Positions 6,025-12,131 of a stretch of DNA of 13,102 nt are shown here, in pieces; position 1 is the first letter of the stretch, and each line of letters opens with the position of its first letter. The stretch comes from CAZYMF01 sp964648215 (GTDB lineage Bacteria; Desulfobacterota; Binatia; HRBIN30; JACQVA1). The position numbers and the translations under genes were made by a program. The stretch lies in NCBI GenBank assembly GCA_964648215.1, contig CAZYMF010000140.1, forward strand, positions 1 through 13,102, written 5' to 3'. Below the pieces are notes generated by a model. It ran no database searches and was not told the DNA's origin. It saw nothing but the letters and a program-made list of their open reading frames with translations.

Positions 6025-7818
6025 CTACGCCAGTCCCAGCTGCGCCAGCTTCTCTCTGGTCGGCCGACCGTCCGCGTCCCAGCCGCGGTGCTCGTAGTAG
6101 TCGTCGAGCATTCGGTCCAGCGGCACCGTGTGCCCTTTGGAAGCGCCCTCGGTGAGAGGCTCGTTCAGCATCCGCGGCGGCAAGCTGTCGTCCTTGCGCG
6201 TCAGCCCTGCCTGATTGTTGAACAGCCGCTCGAGGTTCCACACGCGATCGCCGACCACCTGGATCTCGTCGGGGCTGATATCGAAACCCGTCGCCTGGCT
6301 CACCATACCCGCAAGAGCGTCGGGGCTCATCGCCATGGTCGAGAACAGACAGATTCCGCTCGAGTCGACGAAGGCGGTCGAGTTCTGCAGGATCGACAGC
6401 CACATGCCCTTCTCTTCAGGCGTGAACGGATCGAGCTTGACCGGATTTCCGAAATGCTCGAGGGAGACGGCATAGCCGCGCAGGTGACAGGCGCCGCGAT
6501 TCGAGGTCGCGTAACCCAGACCCATCCCGACCGAGCCCCGCGGGTCGTAGGCGGCAAACGCCTGCTTCTTCGAGCCGATGAACAGCTCCGGGTGGCCGTA
6601 GCGCTCGCCCACGCGATAGCCACCCTCGGCCAGAACATCGCCGAAGCCCTTGCGCCGGCCCATGTCCTCGGTAAGCCGGATGAGCGCATCGGCATCGCCG
6701 AACTTGAGCGCGAAGCCGACGTCCCGTTCGGGGATGTAGCCCTTCTCGGCCAGCTCCATGGCCGTCGCGATCGCGCAGCCGGCCTCGATCGTGTCCAGCC
6801 CCAACTCGTTGCACAGGTAGTTGGCCTTGATGATGGCCGCCAGGTTGTCGACGCCGCAGCTCGTCCCCAGGCCGAAGATGGTCTCGTACTCCGGCCCCTC
6901 GCCGTGACCGTCGAGCTTGCCGTGGCCGGTGATCTTGGTGACACGGCCACAGCTGATGGTACAGCTGTGACAACCGCGGTTGCGGGTCATGTAGTCCTGC
7001 CTCACCCGCTCGCCGTTGACCTTCGGCGCGCCGGCAAACGTGCCCCGCTGGAAGTTGCAGGTCGGCAGCATCCCCACCTTGTTCATGTAATCCACGGTCC
7101 CGGCCGTTCCCAGCATGGTCAGCCCGGCGCCCACCGGCGAGCTCGCCACCTCCTCCACCGCCCGGCGGGCAACCGCTTGGAATTCCCGTGGGTTGACCAC
7201 GCGCAGCCCTTTGGTGCCGTAGGCCACGACCGCCTTCAGCTTCTTGGCGCCCATGACCGCGCCGACGCCGGAGCGGCCGGCGGCGCGTCCCTTGTCGTTC
7301 ATCACGCAGGCGACGCGGGAGAGCTTCTCGCCGCCGGGGCCGATCAACGCCACGCGCGCATCCGGGTGGGTCTCCTCGCGTAAGACGTCTTCCGTCTCCG
7401 CGACCAGCTTCCCCCACACGTGCTTGGCGTTGCGGATCTGCACGGTGTCGTCGTGGATCCAGAGGTAGACGGGCTCCTTCGCCGCGCCCTCCACCAGCAG
7501 AAGATCGTAGCCGCTGTAGCGCAGCGCCGGCCCCCAGTAGCCGCCCGAGTTCGAGCACGCCACGGCACCCGTGAGCGGCGACTTCGTCACGACCATGTAG
7601 CGCCCGCCCGTGGGGGCAAACGTTCCGGTGAGCGGGCCGCAGGCGAAGATCAACGGGTTCCCGGGGCCGAGCGCGTCGGCACGCGGGTCCATGTTGTCGA
7701 TGAGCAGCTTGGTCGCCAGACCGCGGCCGCCGATGAACTGCCGCCACAGGTTCTCGGCGATCGGTTCCTTGCTGATCTTGCCCGTACTGAGGTTGACTCG
7801 CAGCAGCGTGCCCGTCAT
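6025..7818 (-). CDS. aor: Aldehyde:ferredoxin oxidoreductase (tungsten-pterin AOR family)
   Basis: Cytoplasmic enzyme that oxidises aldehydes to carboxylic acids with ferredoxin as acceptor, or the reverse when ferredoxin is strongly reduced. The full length is 597 aa, normal for AOR. The N-terminal pterin-binding domain has FIGGRGL (28-34), TGGRYMVVTKSPLTG (70-84) and GRSGVGAVMGAKKLKAV (181-197). The [4Fe-4S] ligands are Cys283, Cys286, Cys290 (CHSCTISC) and distal Cys490. The second pterin motif is Asp485-x4-Cys490 (DSSGIC), with the same spacing as in Pyrococcus furiosus AOR. GPEYET (308-313), LGLDTI and the YDPRG and RGACHLRG blocks complete the signature. ATG 7818 has AGGAGGAG about 6 nt upstream. 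It heads a - strand run with a DoxX-like gene and an SDR. Its upstream region overlaps an element with inverted-repeat ends, which may have altered its promoter. The aldehyde substrate is not determinable. Confidence 0.95.
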   Translation of the reverse strand: MTGTLLRVNLSTGKISKEPIAENLWRQFIGGRGLATKLLIDNMDPRADALGPGNPLIFACGPLTGTFAPTGGRYMVVTKSPLTGAVACSNSGGYWGPALRYSGYDLLLVEGAAKEPVYLWIHDDTVQIRNAKHVWGKLVAETEDVLREETHPDARVALIGPGGEKLSRVACVMNDKGRAAGRSGVGAVMGAKKLKAVVAYGTKGLRVVNPREFQAVARRAVEEVASSPVGAGLTMLGTAGTVDYMNKVGMLPTCNFQRGTFAGAPKVNGERVRQDYMTRNRGCHSCTISCGRVTKITGHGKLDGHGEGPEYETIFGLGTSCGVDNLAAIIKANYLCNELGLDTIEAGCAIATAMELAEKGYIPERDVGFALKFGDADALIRLTEDMGRRKGFGDVLAEGGYRVGERYGHPELFIGSKKQAFAAYDPRGSVGMGLGYATSNRGACHLRGYAVSLEHFGNPVKLDPFTPEEKGMWLSILQNSTAFVDSSGICLFSTMAMSPDALAGMVSQATGFDISPDEIQVVGDRVWNLERLFNNQAGLTRKDDSLPPRMLNEPLTEGASKGHTVPLDRMLDDYYEHRGWDADGRPTREKLAQLGLA

Positions 7819-7850
7819 CGATGCTCCTCCTCACCGGACCCGTCCGACCA

Positions 7851-7985
7851 GGTAGGACGACCCACCTCGAAGATGTCAGCGAAGCGACGATCCCGGCCAG
7901 ACGGGCTCCACTCCGAGAACCTTAGCCCTGTACCACCCGCTCCCGGCGCCGACAAGGGACTCGCCGCGAAGGGTAGTGTCCTACC
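7851..7985. mobile_element. Candidate MITE-like element or IS remnant with inverted-repeat ends
   Basis: GGTAGGAC at 7851-7858 is the exact reverse complement of GTCCTACC at 7978-7985, bounding a 135-bp segment. The next eleven bases at each end are partly alike (CC..TCG). The right end coincides with the point where the flavoprotein fragment read on the - strand loses homology (after EASGAAA), as expected if the element inserted there. The segment holds no full gene; on the - strand one frame runs open from before the right end into the AOR start region. No clear target-site duplication is visible. An 8-bp inverted repeat can arise by chance, so the case rests on coincidence with the break. 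Confidence 0.45.
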
Positions 7986-8122
7986 GCGGCCGCACCCGAC
8001 GCCTCGGCGCCGACCCCGTCACGCTCGAGCAGCACCACGCGCAGGCCGGCGCAGGCCAGCTGGCGCGCGCTCGCGCAGCCGATCACTCCGCAGACGACGA
8101 GGACCACCGACGTCCCCGCCAT
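7922..8122 (-). pseudogene. N-terminal remnant of a FAD-dependent (DAO-type) oxidoreductase
   Basis: From ATG 8122 on the - strand the translation starts MAGTSVVLVVCGVIGCASAR, then QLACAGLRVVLLERDGVGAE and ASGAAA. This is the start of a glycine-oxidase/D-amino-acid-oxidase type flavoprotein: beta strand, nucleotide-binding turn, helix, second strand with an acidic end (LLER), then the E-A-S-G-A-A segment. The turn that should read GGGVIG reads VCGVIG, so the first glycines of GxGxxG are lost. Homology ends at about 7986; the remaining 21 residues to the stop at 7922-7924 are unrelated and Arg-rich. A complete protein would be 350 residues or more, so this is a broken relic of about 45 recognisable residues. 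It has no clear ribosome binding site. It lies between divergent genes, next to an element with inverted-repeat ends. Confidence 0.6.
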
Positions 8123-8172
8123 GGCCCACTCATACCCGCGTTCAGTCGGCCGGCAAAGCCGTCCGGATGAGG

Positions 8173-8201
8173 TTGCCGTCGCATCCGGGCCCCGATATTG
8201 T
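8173..8201 (+). promoter_or_regulatory. Candidate promoter giving a leaderless MetE-like mRNA
   Basis: TTGCCG (8173-8178) and TATTGT (8196-8201) are separated by 17 bp and resemble a sigma70 promoter. The -10 box ends only 9 nt before ATG 8211, so transcription would start at or next to the first codon. This fits the lack of any Shine-Dalgarno before that gene. Both boxes deviate from consensus. Confidence 0.4.
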
Positions 8202-8210
8202 ACCGCCGCC

Positions 8211-9206
8211 ATGGACGTCCGGCTCGCCAACCACAGCAGCTACCCGCGTGTGGGCTCGAGCACGCACGACCAGCGACTACGGCGGGCGCACGCGGCGCGC
8301 GATGCCGGCGAGATCGACGACGCGGCGCTGCTGGTGGTGGAGCACTCCGTGATGGCCGAAGTCGTCGCCGAGCAAGCCGCGGCCGGCGTCGACCTGGTCA
8401 CCGACGGGCAGATCCGCTGGGCCGATCCGGTCTCCCATCTCATGGGTCCACTCCCCGCGGTCCGCCTCAACGGCTTGCTCCGGTTCTTCGACACCAACTT
8501 CTACTACCGGCAGCCGGTGGTCACCGGCCGCGTGACCCGGGGGACCTCCTCCCTGGTCAACGACTTCCGACACGCGCAGAGCGCGACCACGGCCGCGGTC
8601 AAGGCCGTGCTCACCGGGCCCTACACGTTGGCGCGCCTGTCCCTGCTCGAGTCGAACGCTTACAAGCGTTACCACGATCTCGCCGCCGACCTCGCGGTGA
8701 TCATCGCCGACGAGGTGCGGGACTTGGCCGCCGCCGGCGCCCGCCTGATCCAGGTCGACGAGCCGGCAATCTGCGACGGCCCGCCCGAGGACATCCGCCT
8801 GCTGCGCCGGCTGTTCGAGCCGATCTACGACGCCCGTGGCGACGCGGAGATTGCCATCGCCACCTACTTCGCCGACGCGGGCCAACTCTATCCTCAGCTC
8901 AACTCGATCGCCGCCGACGTGGTCGCCCTCGATCTGACCGGCAGCACGAGCCTGGCCGAGACCATCGCAGCGACCGGTGCCGCCAAAACCCTGGCGCTCG
9001 GGCTCGTCGACGGGCGCAACACGAAGATGGAGAACCCGGGCATCGTCGCCGGCGTCCTCGATCGGCTGCTGCAGCGCTACAGCCTCGACGCGGTCTATTT
9101 GCAGCCCTCGTGCGGCCTCGAGTTCCTGCCGCGCGAGAGCGCCCGCGAGAAGCTGCGGCTGCTCGGCGCCGTCCGCGATGCCTTTCTCGGACGAGGTGGT
9201 GGATGA
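8211..9206 (+). CDS. MetE-like protein resembling the N-terminal barrel of cobalamin-independent methionine synthase
   Basis: 331 aa of the MetE/UROD barrel superfamily. The features match the N-terminal half of full-length MetE: YPRVG (11-15, MetE F-P-R-I-G), FFDTNFYYRQP (92-102, like the F-D-T-N-Y motif of the N-domain), LTGPYT (134-139), QVDEPAI (181-187), IATYFADAG (216-224, like the T-Y-F-G block), GLVDGRN (264-270) and PSCGLEFLP (299-307). It has no H-x-C zinc pair: the aligned positions read Ala217 and Tyr219. Catalysis by this chain alone is therefore unlikely, although Cys301 remains. ATG 8211 is chosen by the conserved YPRVG start; no RBS is visible. The stop overlaps the start of the next MetE-like gene (ATGA at 9203-9206), so the products are probably made together and act as one enzyme. 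In classical MetE the N-domain helps bind folate; whether that holds here is inference. Confidence 0.8.
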   Translation: MDVRLANHSSYPRVGSSTHDQRLRRAHAARDAGEIDDAALLVVEHSVMAEVVAEQAAAGVDLVTDGQIRWADPVSHLMGPLPAVRLNGLLRFFDTNFYYRQPVVTGRVTRGTSSLVNDFRHAQSATTAAVKAVLTGPYTLARLSLLESNAYKRYHDLAADLAVIIADEVRDLAAAGARLIQVDEPAICDGPPEDIRLLRRLFEPIYDARGDAEIAIATYFADAGQLYPQLNSIAADVVALDLTGSTSLAETIAATGAAKTLALGLVDGRNTKMENPGIVAGVLDRLLQRYSLDAVYLQPSCGLEFLPRESAREKLRLLGAVRDAFLGRGGG

Positions 9207-10210
9207 GCCGAGCGACGCTGCGCCGCCTCGGCATCGCGCTGCCGTTGCTCCCCATCACCTCGGTCGGCAGCCTTCCCAAGCCCCCGGAGCTTGTGGCGGC
9301 GCGCGCCCGGTTTGCGCGCGGCGTCCTGTCGCAGCGAGAGCTCGACGAGCTTGCCGCCGAAGCCGTGGTCTTTTGGCTCCGCCGCCAGGAGGAGATCGGA
9401 CTGGACGTTCTGGTCGACGGCGAGATGTACCGCGGCGACATGGCTGCCTACTTCGCCATCGCTCTCGACGGCATGGGGCTGAGCGGGCTGGTGCGCTCCT
9501 ACGGCAACCGCTACTACCGCAAGCCGGTCATCACCGGTCCCGTCCGCTGGCAGCAGCCGATCACGGTGGGCTGGTGGCAGTTCGCGCAGCAGCACACCGA
9601 TCGTCCGGTCAAGGGAATGGTGACCGGACCCTACACGATGATGGATTGGTCGTTCGACGAGTACTACCCCAGCCGGCGCGCCGCCTGCCTGCAGCTTGCC
9701 GCCGAGCTGCGCAAAGAGGTCGAGGCGCTGGTCGGCGCGGGCGCGCGCATCGTGCAGATCGACGAGCCGGCGCTCTCGGCGCGCCCCGAGGAGCTGTCTC
9801 TCGCGATCGAGGCGACCCGCGTCGTGACCGACGGTCTCGACGCCTACTTCGTGGTTCACGCGTGTTACGGCGCCTTCGACAAAATCTATCCCGGCCTGCT
9901 CGATCTCCCCGCCGACAATCTCGACCTGGCGATCTCCCAGAGCGCGGTCGACTGGATCCAGGTCTTCCGTCGCGATCCGTTTGTGAAGGACCTCTCCGTG
10001 GGCGTGATCGACGTTCACAACCACGTTGTCGAAAGCCTTCCCGACGTGGAGCAGAGAATTCGGCGCGCCCTCGAGCTTGTCGCCCCGGAGGCGCTGTGGG
10101 TGGGGCCGGACTGTGGCTTGAAGACACGGACCGTCGATCAGGCGACGGCGAAGCTGCGAGTGATGGCACAGGCCACTGTTGCCGCTCGCAACCAGCTCGC
10201 AGAGAAGTGA
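9203..10210 (+). CDS. MetE-like methyltransferase, C-terminal catalytic barrel (methionine synthase family)
   Basis: 335 aa, corresponding to the catalytic half of cobalamin-independent methionine synthase, which methylates homocysteine to methionine. ITSVGSLPKPPEL (18-30) matches the homocysteine-binding start of the domain. VDGEMYRGDM has Glu74 at a conserved substrate position; TGPYTMM (141-147), QIDEPAL (185-191), VVHACYG with zinc ligands His219 and Cys221, GVIDVHN (267-273) and GPDCGLKTR with Cys304 follow. The usual third-ligand Glu appears replaced: the block after the H-x-C reads DLAISQS where MetE has an I-E-T-S type sequence. Stand-alone catalytic-domain MetEs ('core-MetE' and related folate-independent methionine synthases) are known in archaea and some bacteria. 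Here the partner barrel is encoded just upstream, with ATG 9203 overlapping its stop and GAGGTGG preceding it. Another MetE-like methyltransferase acting on a different thiol is the main alternative. Confidence 0.85.
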   Translation: MSRATLRRLGIALPLLPITSVGSLPKPPELVAARARFARGVLSQRELDELAAEAVVFWLRRQEEIGLDVLVDGEMYRGDMAAYFAIALDGMGLSGLVRSYGNRYYRKPVITGPVRWQQPITVGWWQFAQQHTDRPVKGMVTGPYTMMDWSFDEYYPSRRAACLQLAAELRKEVEALVGAGARIVQIDEPALSARPEELSLAIEATRVVTDGLDAYFVVHACYGAFDKIYPGLLDLPADNLDLAISQSAVDWIQVFRRDPFVKDLSVGVIDVHNHVVESLPDVEQRIRRALELVAPEALWVGPDCGLKTRTVDQATAKLRVMAQATVAARNQLAEK

Positions 10211-10216
10211 TCGCGC

Positions 10217-11011
10217 ATGAACCGTGAACAAGTGAGACAACTCTTGGAGCGCCTGAGCGTGCGCGGCAATCAGCTGGTGGTGCACGCCTCGCTTTCCGCC
10301 TTCGGCGAGGTGGAAGGCGGTGCGGCAACCGTGTGCCACGCGTTGATCGAGGCGGTGGGCGACGGGACGCTGCTGCTGCCGGCATTCACCTACGTCGAGA
10401 CGCTCATCGGCCTCCGCCCCGGCCGCACGCTCGCCTACCACCCCGATCTGCCCGTAAGCCGCGAGATCGGCGTCATTGCCGAGACCTTCCGCCGGATTCC
10501 GGGCGTGCTGCGCAGCAGCCATCCCACCCACTCCTTCGCCGCCCACGGGCGCAACGCCCGCGACCTGCTCTCGACCCAACGAGACAACAACGTCCTCGGT
10601 CCGATGAAGAAGCTCAATATCGCCCAAGGTCAGGTGCTGCTGCTCGGCACCAGCCTGCGCTCCGCCACCGTCATCCATCTGGCCGAGGAGCGTCTGCAGA
10701 TGCCGTACCTCGAGCGCCGCTCCGCCATACGACTGAATGCCTCGGGCTACGAGGAGCGCGTGGTGCTGGAGAACGTGCCCGGATGCAGCTTCGCCTTCGA
10801 CCGTCTCGAGGATCGTTTGGATTCGAGCAAGGTCCTGTCCCAACCCCTGGCGAAGGGAACCGCGCGCAAGCTGCCCGTGCGCTACCTGGTCAATCTCGCC
10901 ACCGAAGCGCTGGAGAACGACCCCGGTGTCTTTGCGTGCGAGCGCCCCGAGTGCACCCGCTGCGCCGCCAAGCGCGAAGCGCTGGCCGGGATGGGCAACG
11001 TCGGCGCCTGA
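10217..11011 (+). CDS. AAC(3)-family N-acetyltransferase (aminoglycoside 3-N-acetyltransferase-like)
   Basis: 264 aa of the AAC(3)/YokD family, acetyl-CoA-dependent transferases named for aminoglycoside resistance but often of unknown substrate. The block VVHASLSAFGEVEGGA (21-36) and GTLLLPAFTY (50-59) form the N-terminal part. IGVIAETFRRIPGVLRS (84-100) leads into SHPTHSFAAHG, with His102, His105 and His110 (the family's catalytic region). GPMKKL and LLLGTSLRSATVIHLAEE (142-159) are typical. Unusual is a C-terminal CERPECTRC (Cys241, Cys246, Cys249), which looks like a small metal-binding or redox tail. It begins 6 nt after the MetE-like pair, with only a weak purine stretch as RBS, so it is probably in that operon. 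This context points to a metabolic substrate, perhaps an amine or thiol metabolite, rather than an antibiotic; that is inference. No other resistance gene is present. Confidence 0.87.
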   Translation: MNREQVRQLLERLSVRGNQLVVHASLSAFGEVEGGAATVCHALIEAVGDGTLLLPAFTYVETLIGLRPGRTLAYHPDLPVSREIGVIAETFRRIPGVLRSSHPTHSFAAHGRNARDLLSTQRDNNVLGPMKKLNIAQGQVLLLGTSLRSATVIHLAEERLQMPYLERRSAIRLNASGYEERVVLENVPGCSFAFDRLEDRLDSSKVLSQPLAKGTARKLPVRYLVNLATEALENDPGVFACERPECTRCAAKREALAGMGNVGA

Positions 11012-11050
11012 AGTCTTTCGCCTTCAACCCCGTAGCGATAAGCTGCCTAG

Positions 11051-11905
11051 ATGCCCGAAGAGCAGGCAGGAAACCTGCGCGGTCTGGTCGTGCTCGCGCT
11101 CGAGAGCCGGCGCGCCACGCAGATGGCCGGGCTCATCCGCCGTCATGGTGGCAGCCCACTGGTCGCGCCGTCGCTGCGCGAGGTAGCGATCGAAGAGAAC
11201 CGCGAGGCCCTGGCGTTCCTCGGCGAGCTCGAAGCCCGCCGCGTCGATGCCGTGATCCTTCTCACCGGTGTCGGTACGCGCACCTTCGTCGCGGCCGTCG
11301 CCAACCGCTGCTCCCGAGAACGCGTGGCCGAGCTGCTACGCTCCTGCCGGCTGATCGCGCGCGGCCCGAAACCGGTCGCGGCCCTGCGGGAGCTGGGGCT
11401 CCAGGCGACGCTCGTCGCTCCCGAGCCCAACACGTGGCGGGAGCTTCTGGCGGCGCTCGACCGCGAGCTGCCCGTCGCCGGATGGCGTGTGGCGGTGCTG
11501 GAGTACGGGCAGGCCAGTCCCGAGCTGCTCGCCGGCCTCCGCGGTCGCGGCGCCGAGGTCATCTCCGTTCCCGTGTATCGCTGGTCGTTGCCCGAAGACA
11601 CCCAACCGCTGCGACACGCGGTCGCCGAGCTGTGCGCCGGACGCGTCGACGTCGCCCTGTTCACCAGTGCAACACAAGTCGATCATCTCTTCCTGGTCGC
11701 GCGCCAGGAAGGCGTGGACGACGAGCAGCTCTGCGCTGCCTTTGCCCCGGTTCTGATCGCCTCGATCGGCCCGGTGTGCAGCGAGGCCATCAAACGCCAC
11801 GGCCTGCGTCCGGACCTGGAGCCCGACCATCCCAAGATGGGTCATCTCGTCTCCGCGGTGGCACGCCGCGGACGCCAGTTGCTGCGGACCAAGCGCGGTC
11901 GCTGA
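11051..11905 (+). CDS. hemD: Uroporphyrinogen-III synthase
   Basis: 284 aa, slightly longer than the usual 240-270. The enzyme closes hydroxymethylbilane with D-ring inversion to uroporphyrinogen III, the branch point to haem, sirohaem and cobalamin. HemD sequences are poorly conserved, but the pattern fits: VLALESRRATQMAGLIRRHG at the start, FLGELEARRVDAVILLTGVG with the T-G-x-G-T turn, an L-I-A-R-G-P-K segment for the usual A-x-G-P-x-T, AVLEYGQASPELLAGLRGRG then VPVYRWSLP in the second half, VDVALFTSATQVDHL for the usual F-T-S-x-x-x-V, and ASIGPVCSEAIKRHGL. The basic tail RTKRGR ends the protein. ATG 11051 has no clear Shine-Dalgarno. It lies 39 nt after the acetyltransferase gene and 226 nt before hemE, so a haem operon is likely, but hemB and hemC are not in the window. 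Closeness to the MetE-like genes could reflect a link to corrinoids, which is speculative. Confidence 0.87.
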   Translation: MPEEQAGNLRGLVVLALESRRATQMAGLIRRHGGSPLVAPSLREVAIEENREALAFLGELEARRVDAVILLTGVGTRTFVAAVANRCSRERVAELLRSCRLIARGPKPVAALRELGLQATLVAPEPNTWRELLAALDRELPVAGWRVAVLEYGQASPELLAGLRGRGAEVISVPVYRWSLPEDTQPLRHAVAELCAGRVDVALFTSATQVDHLFLVARQEGVDDEQLCAAFAPVLIASIGPVCSEAIKRHGLRPDLEPDHPKMGHLVSAVARRGRQLLRTKRGR

Positions 11906-11950
11906 GGAGGTGCGGGGACAGCGCCCGCCTTGCGGGTTACGGAAGGCGCC

Positions 11951-11970
11951 CACAGGCAGGATGGCCTGTG
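11951..11970 (+). repeat. Intergenic palindromic repeat, copy 1
   Basis: CACAGGC (11951-11957) and GCCTGTG (11964-11970) form a perfect 7-bp hairpin with a 6-nt loop (AGGATG), followed by CCACCGG. A second, related hairpin lies about 80 bp downstream in the same orientation. The form resembles REP-like intergenic palindromes. A further stem, CGCCTT (11926-11931) with AAGGCG (11943-11948), sits immediately upstream; no T-run follows, so these are poor terminators. Confidence 0.5.
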
Positions 11971-12031
11971 CCACCGGATTGAGTTTCTTCGTGGTGCGGG
12001 CTTCCAAGGCGAGAGCGGCTTGCGCCTCGCG

Positions 12032-12050
12032 TGCAGGCTGGAACCCTGCA
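12032..12050 (+). repeat. Intergenic palindromic repeat, copy 2
   Basis: TGCAGG (12032-12037) and CCTGCA (12045-12050) pair over 6 bp around a 7-nt loop (CTGGAAC) and are followed by GCACCGG. Aligned with copy 1 the two share the pattern CAGGC-x-GGA, then CCTG and CACCGG. Covariation in the arms with a conserved tail suggests two members of one repeat family rather than chance hairpins. Confidence 0.45.
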
Positions 12051-12131
12051 GCACCGGCCTGGGCCCGCCGGGCGTGCCACGACAACGCGACACGGCTTGA
12101 TTCGACCTCCGTCGTGACGTAGCTACTTCGC

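Noticed and set aside
5890..7383. A 497-codon + strand frame across the AOR gene
   Set aside because: AOR on the - strand has complete cluster and pterin motifs; the + frame shows none.
8198..9202. In-frame extension of the catalytic MetE-like gene upstream to 8198 (a 670-residue protein)
   Set aside because: The extension is an Arg/Pro-rich shadow of the upstream MetE-like gene in another frame; MetE homology begins only after ATG 9203.
9095..10843. A 582-codon open frame antisense to the MetE-like and acetyltransferase genes
   Set aside because: It spans two real genes on the other strand and is typical His/Gly/Ala/Arg-rich shadow sequence.
10217..11011. Reading the acetyltransferase as an acquired antibiotic-resistance gene
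   Set aside because: There is no mobile-element context around it, its composition matches its neighbours, and the operon is metabolic.
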